Assembly: GCA_003158585.1 (NCBI GenBank)
Contig: PMKE01000067.1
Location: 29,574 to 93,573, forward strand
Reading direction: 5' to 3'
Origin: Alphaproteobacteria bacterium
GTDB taxonomy: Bacteria; Pseudomonadota; Alphaproteobacteria; Micropepsales; Micropepsaceae
Length of the DNA stretch: 64,000 nt
In this document: one piece after another, positions 55,960 through 64,000 of the stretch
How positions within the stretch are numbered: position 1 is the stretch's first letter
How the letters are laid out: each line of letters opens with the position of its first letter
The notes under the pieces: model-generated
Databases searched by the model: none
The model's input: the letters and a program-made list of their open reading frames with translations, nothing else
Told to the model about the DNA's origin: nothing
Translations under genes and position numbers: made by a program

Positions 55960-57458
55960 CGCAACACCTTCTTGAGGTGATCGGCGAGGCGCAAGGCAAG
56001 CGCCAGAATATTCACGGTCGGATTTGCCGCGCCGTAGGTCGGGAACACGGAACTGCCCGCCACGTAGAGATTGGCGAGGTCGTGGACCTTGAGATTGGCG
56101 TCGACCACGCCCCTGCGCGGATCGGCGTCCATCCGCGTGGTGCCCATGTGATGGTTGCCCCAGTCGAGCGAGTTCAGCCAGTCGTCGCGGGTCACCAGGT
56201 TGAGGCGCAACAGCCCGGCGCGCGAGACCAGAAGTTGCCGTCCGAGTTCCTTGAGCGTCTGGCGGAAGCGCGCGAAGTCGGCATCGGCGATGCGCATGTG
56301 CAGTTTGAGCTTGGGCATGCCGAGCGCGTCGCGTTCGGTATCGAGCGTGAAGCGGCGGTCGGGATCGGGCGTCACCTCCATGCCGGCGCCAAGCGAGTAT
56401 GCTTGCGCGTCGCCGGCGTCCACGCCCACGGCCGCCGCGGCAGCCTCCACCGCGGCCTTGCCGAGGTCATCCAGCTCGACCTTGCTCTCGACGGTGATCG
56501 AAGAGGCCATCACCGCGTGGGAACGGCGGAAGGCTTCGCTCGGGAACAGACCCGCGCGCATGATGGCACCGTGAACGCTCTTATTGCTCTGGTAAAACGG
56601 CGACAGCTTGCCGTCGAACACCACGAGGGTCGCAGTGTCACGCGGCGTGGGATGATCGGCGAAGAAGCGCCCCACCAGATCGTGCGTATTGCCGACGCCG
56701 GCCGGGATGATGTCGTTCGAGGCGAGCATCAGGCGGGCTGCTTCCACGGCGCCGGTTGCCAGCACCACGGCCTTCGGCTTCACCTTGAACTTGCGGCCGG
56801 AGAGCGTGGCGACGTCGAGTTCGGCGATCTTGGCGCCCGCGCCGTCGAGCCCGAGCCGCGTCACGTTAGCGTGGAGATAGACGGCAAGGTTTCTGATGCG
56901 GCGCAGGTCGTCGGCATAGCGATCGCCGAAATGCGTCGGCAGCGTGCTGCTGCGCATCTTCGAGAACTGGAACCAGCGCGTGGTGACGCCGCCTTCGCCG
57001 AGCGGCAGGACTGGTCCCAGCTGCTTCGTCGCCCATTTCTGGCCGCCGTCGTAGAGCAGAGCGCCCGCCTCGCACAGCGAGTGGGCCTTCACGAAAAAGC
57101 GGTTAAGCTCCTTCTTGCCGAACGGCCACCCGGAATAGGGCATCCAGGTGCGCTCTTCGAAGTCGATCTCGTCCATCGGGCGGCACCAGCCGCCCCAATG
57201 GTTGGAGCTACCGCCGAGATAACGCAGGCGCGTGGCTTCCAGCGTCAGATAGGGCGCGCCGACCTTGGAGCCCTCGTAGAGTGCCTGGATCTTGGCATCG
57301 AAGGTCATGCCGCCGCTTTCCAGCAGCACGACGTGAAGCGGCGATGCGGCAAGCGCCAGTGCCATCGAGATCCCGACGGGGCCGCCGCCGATGATGGCCA
57401 GATCCGGCTTAATGACGGTGCCCGAGGGAACGTTCCGGGCGTCTATGAATGCACCCAA
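55956..57458 (-). CDS. GMC-family FAD-dependent oxidoreductase
   Basis: DLAIIGGGPVGISMALALAASPLHVVLLESGG; RYLGGSSNHWGGWC; C-terminal GNHHMGTTRMDADPRRGVVDANLKVHDLANLYVAGSSVFPT. Confidence 0.92.
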   Translation of the reverse strand: MGAFIDARNVPSGTVIKPDLAIIGGGPVGISMALALAASPLHVVLLESGGMTFDAKIQALYEGSKVGAPYLTLEATRLRYLGGSSNHWGGWCRPMDEIDFEERTWMPYSGWPFGKKELNRFFVKAHSLCEAGALLYDGGQKWATKQLGPVLPLGEGGVTTRWFQFSKMRSSTLPTHFGDRYADDLRRIRNLAVYLHANVTRLGLDGAGAKIAELDVATLSGRKFKVKPKAVVLATGAVEAARLMLASNDIIPAGVGNTHDLVGRFFADHPTPRDTATLVVFDGKLSPFYQSNKSVHGAIMRAGLFPSEAFRRSHAVMASSITVESKVELDDLGKAAVEAAAAAVGVDAGDAQAYSLGAGMEVTPDPDRRFTLDTERDALGMPKLKLHMRIADADFARFRQTLKELGRQLLVSRAGLLRLNLVTRDDWLNSLDWGNHHMGTTRMDADPRRGVVDANLKVHDLANLYVAGSSVFPTYGAANPTVNILALALRLADHLKKVLR

Positions 57459-57705
57459 TACGCTTGCCTTTCGATGGAATCCGACTCTCGCAAGCCTCGG
57501 TCAGATTAGCGGCCTCCGCCCCCGATGTCCTGCTACGGGAATACCGGTTCCGCCTCGATTAAACACCGTTTCCTCATGGCCTGCCGCCGCCCCGATGGCA
57601 AGATGGCAAATGGGCCGGCAGACAGCCGGAGGAGGGGCTGCGCCGGAGAATACCGGGATTTGCGGCGAAGATCGGTGCGGGTTGGCGGCGCCCCGGCGGA
57701 TTTTT

Positions 57706-58311
57706 TCAGTCCAGTCCGTAGCGGTAGTGGCCGGTGATCTCGTAGTCGAACAGCATGTCCTCCAGGACCTGACCGCCGCCCATGTTGTGCATCATCAGCG
57801 GATTGCGGCCGAAGAGCGCCCGTCTGTCCGTCACGATGCCGATGTGGGGCAGGGACCCGCCGTGTCTCAGATTCCACGTCACCACATCGCCGGGGCGGTA
57901 GTCCCTGGGATCGCGCGTGATCTTCAGCACCTTTCCGTGCCGTTTGAAGAACGCTGCCAGATTCGGCACGCGGCGGTGATCGATGTTGGCGTCGGCGTGC
58001 TTCAGTCCCCAGATCATCGGGTAGGCGCCGAAGTGCCGCTTCATGTCCTCGTGGACGAGCTTCTGCAGATCGATGCCGATACCTCGATAGGCCCTGACGA
58101 TCACGTCGGCACAGACGCCGACATTCTGCGGCACGTCGCCGAGAGGGTAGGCGATCCTGCGATAGCCACTGTCGTAGGCGACATTCGGATTGCGCAGGGC
58201 GATTGCGGTTTGGATGAATTTTGCGGCCTGTGTTCCTTCCGCCGGACTTGGAGCGGCGGTCAGCAGACCCCCCGCAACAACAACACCCATGAGACGTGCG
58301 ACGGAGGTCAT
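57706..58311 (-). CDS. DUF1287 family protein
   Basis: Signal peptide; YRRIAYPLGDVPQNVGVCADVIVRAYRGIGIDLQKLVHED...HIGIVTDRR...MHNMGGGQVLEDMLFDYEITGHYRY. Confidence 0.88.
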   Translation of the reverse strand: MTSVARLMGVVVAGGLLTAAPSPAEGTQAAKFIQTAIALRNPNVAYDSGYRRIAYPLGDVPQNVGVCADVIVRAYRGIGIDLQKLVHEDMKRHFGAYPMIWGLKHADANIDHRRVPNLAAFFKRHGKVLKITRDPRDYRPGDVVTWNLRHGGSLPHIGIVTDRRALFGRNPLMMHNMGGGQVLEDMLFDYEITGHYRYGLD

Positions 58312-58407
58312 ATGCGAACCTCTTTGCGCCGCACTCTATGATGCGAAGTTGTGTGGCTTTATTGCGCCGCGATTAAGGCTTGGAAAGCTTTTTGGGCTGT
58401 GACGCGA

Positions 58408-58643
58408 TTACCAGAAGCGCTTACTAGCGATTGCTTTACCTGAGCCTGATTTGAAATAATGTTCGAGTTTGCGCGCAATGTCTTCGCTTCTACGGCCACA
58501 TAACATCTTAGTTTTGTTGGTAGATAAGCCTTCGTTGAGGCGACATATCCAGCTTGATGTGAAGAGATACGATACTTCAGATCGTTTGTTGATCCGACAT
58601 AGATGTCGCCGTTGTTGAGTTGAAGGAAATAAACGTACCACAC
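58408..58643 (-). pseudogene. GIY-YIG nuclease domain gene, frameshifted
   Basis: N-terminal half WYVYFLQLNNGDIYVGSTNDLKYRISSHQAGYVASTKAYLPTKLRCYVAVE in one frame; conserved C-terminal half SEDIARKLEHYFKSGSGKAIASKRFW in another; shift near 58486-58494. Confidence 0.75.
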
Positions 58644-58654
58644 GGCTTCAGCCT

Positions 58655-58764
58655 CCCTACGCCAAGGCTTCGGGAGGCACCCTACAACTTTTTTTTGTTT
58701 GGGTGGCGATCCACCCCTCGCTTGCGCTTCGGGGTGGCCTGCCACCCGAAGCTTTAGCGTAGGG
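58655..58764. repeat. 110-bp inverted-repeat-bounded element abutting tRNA-Ala
   Basis: 25-nt arms CCCTACGCCAAGGCTTCGGGAGGCA (58655-58679) and complement of CCCTACGCTAAAGCTTCGGGTGGCA (58740-58764), 3 mismatches; inner CCACCCC..GGGGTGG palindrome. Confidence 0.75.
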
Positions 58765-58840
58765 TGGTGGAGCCAAGCGGGATCGAACCGCTGACCTCCT
58801 GCATGCCATGCAGGCGCTCTCCCAGCTGAGCTATGGCCCC
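58765..58840 (-). tRNA. tRNA-Ala (anticodon GGC), CCA encoded
   Basis: Minus strand GGGGCCATAGCTCAGCTGGGAGAGCGCCTGCATGGCATGCAGGAGGTCAGCGGTTCGATCCCGCTTGGCTCCACCA; complete cloverleaf. Confidence 0.98.
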
Positions 58841-58877
58841 GACCTGATTCCCGGTTTGGGCACCGGGAACGCGTAAT

Positions 58878-59357
58878 CTAACGTTCGTCTTTTTCTATAT
58901 CAGTATCGATAATGCCGCTGACGTCGTCTTCGTCTTCTTCGACTGTTTCGAGCAGGCCGTCGTCCTCCTCGTCCTCCTCGACCTCTTCGTCCTCGATCTC
59001 CTCGATGGCGGCCTCTTCGCCCTCGACCACCGACATGCCGGCAGCGGCGGGTTCGGGCTCCTCGGGAACCTCTTCCTCTTCCGCTTCGTCGTCTGCGGTT
59101 TCGACCGCCGGCTCGTCCGCGACCGGCTCGACGATGGTCTCCTCGACCTCCTCCTCGACTTCTTCCTCGGGCTCGGGGGCGGGCTGCTGCACGGCGGCGG
59201 CCGGTTCGGGCTGGCGCGGGCGCCTCTGCTTGTAGAGGGACTCGGGCTCGAAGGTGCTCGAACATTTCGGGCACTCGATCGGACGCTTGGAGAGGTCGTA
59301 AAACCGGGCGCCGCAACTCGGGCAGACGCGTTTTGTTCCAAGATCAGACTTGACCAA
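58878..59357 (-). CDS. TIGR02300/FYDLN acid-domain protein
   Basis: [37 protein letters not shown] followed by a long Glu/Asp-rich tail; likely TTG start at 59357. Confidence 0.92.
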   Translation of the reverse strand: MVKSDLGTKRVCPSCGARFYDLSKRPIECPKCSSTFEPESLYKQRRPRQPEPAAAVQQPAPEPEEEVEEEVEETIVEPVADEPAVETADDEAEEEEVPEEPEPAAAGMSVVEGEEAAIEEIEDEEVEEDEEDDGLLETVEEDEDDVSGIIDTDIEKDER

Positions 59358-59510
59358 TTCTTTGCATCCTGTCGGGTTCCGAAGGGGGCGTCGTTTGCCA
59401 CGGTTAGGCGGGGCTGTCAAAGGGCATGGCTTCCCAGGGAAATTCGCCCGCCGCCCTTGACGGGGCCTGCCGTTGGGCTAGGCATCGCCTGCCGTTTAGA
59501 GGGACCGTGG

Positions 59511-60857
59511 ATGCCAGCCTCCGCCCGTCCGCTGCGGGCCTGCCGCTCGCCGTCCCTGAAGGGCATGGCGACGGTTCCCGGCGACAAATCGATCTCCCAT
59601 AGGGCGTTGATTCTGGGGGGCATGGCCCTGGGAGAAACCCTGATTACCGGCCTTCTGGAAGCCGAGGACGTGCTGAACACCGCCGAGGCCGTGCGGGCCT
59701 TCGGGGCGCAGGTGGTCCGCCAGGGGCCGGGCGGCTGGAAGGTCAATGGCACGGGGGTCGGCGGCTGGCGCCGGCCGGAGGATGTGCTCGATTTCGGCAA
59801 TTCCGGCACCGGCTCGCGGCTGATGATGGGGGCGATGGCGACGACGCCTGTCACGGCCGTTTTCACGGGCGATGACTCGCTCAGGAAGCGCCCGATGGGA
59901 CGGGTGTTGGAGCCGCTCAAGTTGTTCGGTGCGGAATACGAGGCCCAGCCCGGCGGGCTGATGCCGGTGACGCTGACTGGCGCAGGGCAAGCGATCTGCG
60001 TCGATTATACCGTGCCGATGGCCTCGGCCCAGGTGAAGTCGGCCATGCTGCTGGCGGCGCTGAATGCCCCCGGCCGCTCGCACATCTCGCAAGGCGCGCT
60101 GACCCGCGACCACACCGAACGCATGCTGTCCGCCTTCGGGGCCGAGGTTTCCGTCGAGCCGCTGCCCGGCGGCGGCGAAACGATTTCCGTCATGGGCGAG
60201 GCGGAGCTGAAGGCCGTGAGCGTCGCCGTGCCGCGCGATCCTTCGTCGGCCGCATTCCCGCTGGTGGCGGCGCTGATCCTTCCCGGTTCCGAGATCGTGT
60301 TGCCCGGCGTGCTGCTCAATCCGCGCCGCACAGGTTTGTTCGAGACGCTGAAGGAGATGGGTGCGGATATTTCCATCGCCAACGAGCGCGACAGCAGCGG
60401 CGAGCGGGTCGGCGACCTCACAGTGCGCGGCTCCGTGCTGAAAGGCGTGGAAGTGCCGCCGGAACGCGTGCCTGCGATGATCGACGAATTCCCCATCCTC
60501 GCCGTCGCCGCCGCCTTCGCCGAAGGACCCACCGTGATGCGCGGCCTCGAAGAATTGCGCGTCAAGGAAAGCGACCGGCTGGCAGCGATCGTCGCCGGGC
60601 TGCGTGCGGCGGGCGTGACGGTGCAGGAACTTGAAGACGGTATGGTGGTGGAAGGGTGCGGCCCGGGCGGCGTTCCCGGCGGCGGCACGGTGACGACGCA
60701 CCTGGATCACCGCATCGCGATGGCATTCCTCGTCATGGGCCTTGCTTCGCGCAAGCCCATGACCGTCGACGACGCCTCGATGATCGCGACCAGCTTTCCG
60801 GAATTCGAGACCTTGATGGGCGGCTTGGGCGCCATCATCGAGACAACGGCAGGATGA
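59511..60857 (+). CDS. aroA: 3-phosphoshikimate 1-carboxyvinyltransferase
   Basis: [20 protein letters not shown]...[16 protein letters not shown]...[19 protein letters not shown]...[16 protein letters not shown]. Confidence 0.97.
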   Translation: MPASARPLRACRSPSLKGMATVPGDKSISHRALILGGMALGETLITGLLEAEDVLNTAEAVRAFGAQVVRQGPGGWKVNGTGVGGWRRPEDVLDFGNSGTGSRLMMGAMATTPVTAVFTGDDSLRKRPMGRVLEPLKLFGAEYEAQPGGLMPVTLTGAGQAICVDYTVPMASAQVKSAMLLAALNAPGRSHISQGALTRDHTERMLSAFGAEVSVEPLPGGGETISVMGEAELKAVSVAVPRDPSSAAFPLVAALILPGSEIVLPGVLLNPRRTGLFETLKEMGADISIANERDSSGERVGDLTVRGSVLKGVEVPPERVPAMIDEFPILAVAAAFAEGPTVMRGLEELRVKESDRLAAIVAGLRAAGVTVQELEDGMVVEGCGPGGVPGGGTVTTHLDHRIAMAFLVMGLASRKPMTVDDASMIATSFPEFETLMGGLGAIIETTAG

Positions 60858-61432
60858 ACCAAGAGGACAGGGCGATGCGGAAAATACCCAATCTTGAACG
60901 GTATCTTGAACTCGGCCTGTTTCGCGCCCGCTGGCTGATCGCACCGTTCTACGTCGGTCTTGTGCTTGTGCTGGTGATGCTGCTCGGCAGTTTCTGCTAC
61001 GAGATCTACAGAGGGCTGTTCGTTCATTTCTCGCTTGAACCGGAATCGGTCATTCTGCTCGTGCTGAGCCTGATCGACCTCTCGCTCGCGGGCAATCTCG
61101 TCATCATCGTGGTGTTCTCAGGCTACGAGAACTTCGTCTCGAAGATCGACACCCACGGCGACGAGGACCGCCCGTCCTGGATGGGCACGCTCGATTTCTC
61201 CGGCCTGAAGATGAAGCTGATCGGCTCCATCGTGGCGATCTCGGTGATCTCGCTGCTGCGCGCCTTCATGGAGCTGGCAACGACCGGTTCCGAACTGGAC
61301 GAACGCAAGCTCGGCTGGATGATCGGCCTGCACGTCACCTTCCTGTTCTCGGGTGTGATGTTCGCGACGATGGACTGGATCGCGTCGAAGTCCGAGAACA
61401 AGATGAAGCATCACGGGCCCGTGGCGCCGTAG
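60854..61432 (+). CDS. YqhA/UPF0114 (TIGR00645-like) membrane protein
   Basis: ATGA overlap with aro[32 protein letters not shown]...[32 protein letters not shown]. Confidence 0.88.
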   Translation: MNQEDRAMRKIPNLERYLELGLFRARWLIAPFYVGLVLVLVMLLGSFCYEIYRGLFVHFSLEPESVILLVLSLIDLSLAGNLVIIVVFSGYENFVSKIDTHGDEDRPSWMGTLDFSGLKMKLIGSIVAISVISLLRAFMELATTGSELDERKLGWMIGLHVTFLFSGVMFATMDWIASKSENKMKHHGPVAP

Positions 61433-61435
61433 AAT

Positions 61436-61867
61436 TCAAGCTTCGTCCTCGGAGTATCCCAGCACCGGCACGCCGAGTGCGGCGGCGGCGCGGCAGAGCG
61501 CCTGGTCGAGCGTGGCCAGCGGCAATCCGGCTCGTAAAGCAAGTTCAAGATAACCCGCATCATAGACCGTAAGCTTGTGTGCGAGGGCGAGGTCGAATGC
61601 CGTGCCGAAAGCCTGCACCCCGGTTTGATCGTCGGTAGTAATGGGGCTGCTATTGTAGAACGCGATAGCACTCGTGCGATCGGCGGTCGTCAACTGTCCG
61701 CGCCGTTCGTAGATGAGCAGTACATTTGCGACTTCGATAGGCCACAGCGCCGTCGTGAGTGCCCCTTCGTCTGCCATGCGGTGCATAAGTGCATCGGTTC
61801 GTGCCGTCTGCTGTCGCGGAAGATACCATGCGAGCGCAACGGAGCTGTCGAGGACGAACGCCGGCAT
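61436..61867 (-). CDS. vapC: Type II toxin, PIN-domain VapC family
   Basis: FVLDSSVALAWYLP; ALWPIEVANVLL; LTVYDAGYLELALRAGLPLATLDQAL (conserved acidic PIN residues). Confidence 0.92.
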   Translation of the reverse strand: MPAFVLDSSVALAWYLPRQQTARTDALMHRMADEGALTTALWPIEVANVLLIYERRGQLTTADRTSAIAFYNSSPITTDDQTGVQAFGTAFDLALAHKLTVYDAGYLELALRAGLPLATLDQALCRAAAALGVPVLGYSEDEA

Positions 61868-62118
61868 CAGCGCCGCCCTTCATCCCGCATTTGCTTGATC
61901 TCTTCCCAGGTCAGGGGAGGGCCTTTGAGCTTGGCCCTTAATGCCAACAGCCCTTGAACGGCAGCTCGCGCCTTTTCGCGGTTGAAACCGGGATTGGCAG
62001 GCACCAGCTTCGCCACGGGCGTGCCGCGGCGGGTGATGACGATCTCCTCGCCCTTCGCAACCCGGTCGAGTAGGGAACCGAGGGTGTTTTTGGCTTCGAA
62101 AGCGCCGATTTCGGACAT
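61867..62118 (-). CDS. vapB: Type II antitoxin, Phd/YefM-VapB family
   Basis: IGAFEAKNTLGSLLDRVAKGEEIVITRRGTPVAKLVP; adjoins vapC. Confidence 0.92.
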   Translation of the reverse strand: MSEIGAFEAKNTLGSLLDRVAKGEEIVITRRGTPVAKLVPANPGFNREKARAAVQGLLALRAKLKGPPLTWEEIKQMRDEGRR

Positions 62119-62129
62119 GTGAGCATCCA

Positions 62130-62156
62130 GTAAGCTAGACTGTAAGCTAGCTTACA
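62130..62156 (-). promoter_or_regulatory. Candidate VapBC operator
   Basis: Perfect 16-nt palindrome TGTAAGCTAGCTTACA (62141-62156) plus extra GTAAGCTAG copy at 62130-62138, 12 nt upstream of vapB start. Confidence 0.75.
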
Positions 62157-62266
62157 ACATATCCGCTGGAAATCAAGCGGCTGCTAAATCCGCGACCGCG
62201 TGTCCGTTGGTCCGACCACGGCTAGGCGGCCAAGCTCTCAATTTGCGTGAGCAAAGGTGATGGAAC

Positions 62267-62719
62267 ATGGAAGATGGGGTAATCGCGGCGGCCCAAAAGG
62301 CTTTCTGTCTTCGCTTAAGGGACAGCAATGACGTCTCTGCCAACACAAAGAACGCCAACGCAATCGCCAAGGCGTGGCGGAAGGCCGTCCACGAGCTTGA
62401 TCCGGATCGGTATCAGATCGAAGCTCTTGTCGATCCCGAGTTGGATCAGAGAATTGACGTTATCGACTCGATGGCCATGTGCGCCTACGAGTTCAAGGTA
62501 TCCGGAAAAAATGCATGCGCCGAGTTCTACAAGGACATCGTGAAGGTGATCGTGTGGAATGAGAGGCGAAAACGCAAGATCACGGGTTTGGTCTTCATCA
62601 CCGCGGAGGACTTTGGCCGCCCGTTTCTTGAATCGCCAATGCCGAAAGCATACACCGAGTACTTGGCGCGAAGTGGTCTGTCGGTGAGAGTGGAATATGT
62701 CCGACACGAATGTGGATGA
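62267..62719 (+). CDS. Orphan hypothetical protein, possible PD-(D/E)XK-like fold
   Basis: 150 aa open frame; DQRIDVIDSMAMCAYEFKVSGKN...KVIVWNERRKRKITGLVFIT resembles D-x(n)-E-x-K nuclease core; divergent from vapBC. Confidence 0.6.
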   Translation: MEDGVIAAAQKAFCLRLRDSNDVSANTKNANAIAKAWRKAVHELDPDRYQIEALVDPELDQRIDVIDSMAMCAYEFKVSGKNACAEFYKDIVKVIVWNERRKRKITGLVFITAEDFGRPFLESPMPKAYTEYLARSGLSVRVEYVRHECG

Positions 62720-62773
62720 CCACCATGTCCAGAACTCGCACCCCGTCGTCTGTGACTCCGGAGCGCAGAGCAA

Positions 62774-63430
62774 ATGACCATCATCATCGCAGTCGACGGC
62801 ACCGCGGCTTCGGGAAAGGGGACGCTGGCGAAGAAGCTGGCGGCGCATTTCGGATTCCATCATCTGGATTCCGGTTCGCTCTATCGCTTGGTTGCGCTGG
62901 GCGTCGTGGAAGCGGGTGGCGACCCCAATAAGGAAGAAGATGCACTGGCCGCGGCGCGCACCATTATTCCCGCCCGCGCGAGCGATCCCGCCATCCGCAC
63001 CGCCGGGATGGGCAACATCGCCTCGGTCGTGTCGGCCTATCCATCCGTGCGCGCAGCGCTGCTGGAATTCCAGCGTACCTTCGCCAAGCGTCCGCCCGGC
63101 GCGGTGATCGACGGGCGCGACATCGGCACGGTGGTCTGCCCCGACGCCACTGTGAAGCTGTTCATCGACGCCCGCTCCGAAATCCGTGCTCATCGCCGCT
63201 GGCTGGAGCTTTCTGCCGCAGGGAAATCGCCCTCGGAAGTGGAGATTCTCGCCGATATCCAGGCCCGCGATGCCCGCGACCGCAGCCGCGCCGTGGCGCC
63301 GCTCGTGCCCGCGCCGGACGCTCGCTTGCTCGATACCTCCGATTTGGCTATAGACGCCGCGTTCGCGGCAGCCCTCGCGCTGGTCAAACCCGGTGTCGAG
63401 AACGCGCTTAGGACGCAGGCCAAGGGGTAA
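62774..63430 (+). CDS. cmk: Cytidylate kinase
   Basis: IIIAVDGTAASGKGTLAKKLAAHFGFHHLDSGSLYRLVAL; VIDGRDIGTVVCPDATVKLFIDA. Confidence 0.96.
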   Translation: MTIIIAVDGTAASGKGTLAKKLAAHFGFHHLDSGSLYRLVALGVVEAGGDPNKEEDALAAARTIIPARASDPAIRTAGMGNIASVVSAYPSVRAALLEFQRTFAKRPPGAVIDGRDIGTVVCPDATVKLFIDARSEIRAHRRWLELSAAGKSPSEVEILADIQARDARDRSRAVAPLVPAPDARLLDTSDLAIDAAFAAALALVKPGVENALRTQAKG

Positions 63431-63557
63431 AGGAGACCCGGCGGCGTTCCTAAGCCTCCCGAACTTATCCGCAATCGAACCGCTATGCGGGCACGCCCGC
63501 ATGGAAGTCCGCCGGAGCAATCCGGTTCGGCACACCCGTATGAAAACCAGAGGCCCC

Positions 63558-64000
63558 ATGCACCGCCGTCACGCCGTCACCAAGATCCACGACGAATCCA
63601 TCTCCAGCCCCAGCCGCGACGATTTCACGGCCATGCTCGAAGAGAGCTTCGTCACCCAGTCGCCCGCCGAAGGTTCCGTCATCAAAGGCAAGGTCGTCGC
63701 CATCGAGAACGACTTCGCCATCGTCGATGTCGGCCTGAAAACCGAGGGCCGCGTCAGCCTCAAGGAATTTGCCATGCCCGGCATGACCCCCAAGGTCGCC
63801 GTGGGCGACGAGGTGGAGGTCTATCTCGAGCGCGTCGAGAACGCGCTGGGCGAGGCGGTGCTGTCGCGCGACAAGGCGCGTCGCGAGGAAAGCTGGGTGC
63901 GCCTGGAGCGGGCGTTCAACGAGCAGACCCGCGTGCAGGGCGTGATCTTCGGCCGCGTCAAGGGCGGCTTCACCGTCGATCTCGACGGTGCGGTGGCGTT
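63558..64000 (+). CDS. rpsA: 30S ribosomal protein S1 (3' truncated by window edge)
   Basis: FTAMLEESFVTQSPAEGSVIKGKVVAIENDFAIVDVGLKTEGRVSLKEF; S1 repeat; downstream of cmk. Confidence 0.96.
   Translation, partial: MHRRHAVTKIHDESISSPSRDDFTAMLEESFVTQSPAEGSVIKGKVVAIENDFAIVDVGLKTEGRVSLKEFAMPGMTPKVAVGDEVEVYLERVENALGEAVLSRDKARREESWVRLERAFNEQTRVQGVIFGRVKGGFTVDLDGAVA

Noticed and set aside
58912-59235. Poly-Ser + strand ORF (107 aa)
   Set aside because: Antisense of the Glu/Asp-rich tail of the FYDLN protein.
62141-62156. TGTAAGCTAGCTTACA as a third PrsR-like site
   Set aside because: Same half-sites but N6 rather than N7 spacing, no shared flanks (GAAG, CATTA), no -24/-12 box, and better explained as the VapBC operator.

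Overview
This 64 kb, GC-rich window is chromosomal and looks alphaproteobacterial (DUF1150, FYDLN-acid/TIGR02300, lptC-lptA-lptB-rpoN-ptsN, aroA..cmk-rpsA). About two thirds of it (roughly 1-42.7 kb) is an exosortase A (XrtA)/PEP-CTERM exopolysaccharide and protein-sorting locus. It contains prsK-prsR-prsT, TIGR03013 priming transferase, Wza-like export protein, beta-barrel protein, FemAB-like protein, flippase, chain-length determinant, tyrosine kinase, ATPase, deacetylase, TIGR03087 GT, an XrtA-EpsI fusion, an amidotransferase, an O-ligase, and two sulfotransferases flanked by paralogous GT2 genes. Two convergent PEP-CTERM substrate genes sit at its right edge. The remainder is housekeeping (LPS export, rpoN, ptsN, thioesterase, Hsp20, pabBC, GMC oxidoreductase, tRNA-Ala, aroA, cmk, rpsA) plus a small accessory insertion (vapBC and an orphan gene). 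The most interesting observation is that both PEP-CTERM genes carry a -24/-12 (sigma-54) promoter overlapping the naive ORF start. Upstream of each promoter is a shared 27-nt block (GAAGTGTAAnnnGnGnTTACArCATTA, containing the inverted repeat TGTAA-N7-TTACA), and the two spacings differ by 32 bp (about 3 helical turns). This is a candidate PrsR enhancer-binding site defining a PrsK/PrsR/RpoN regulon. Family names come from reading translated motifs; no database search was run.
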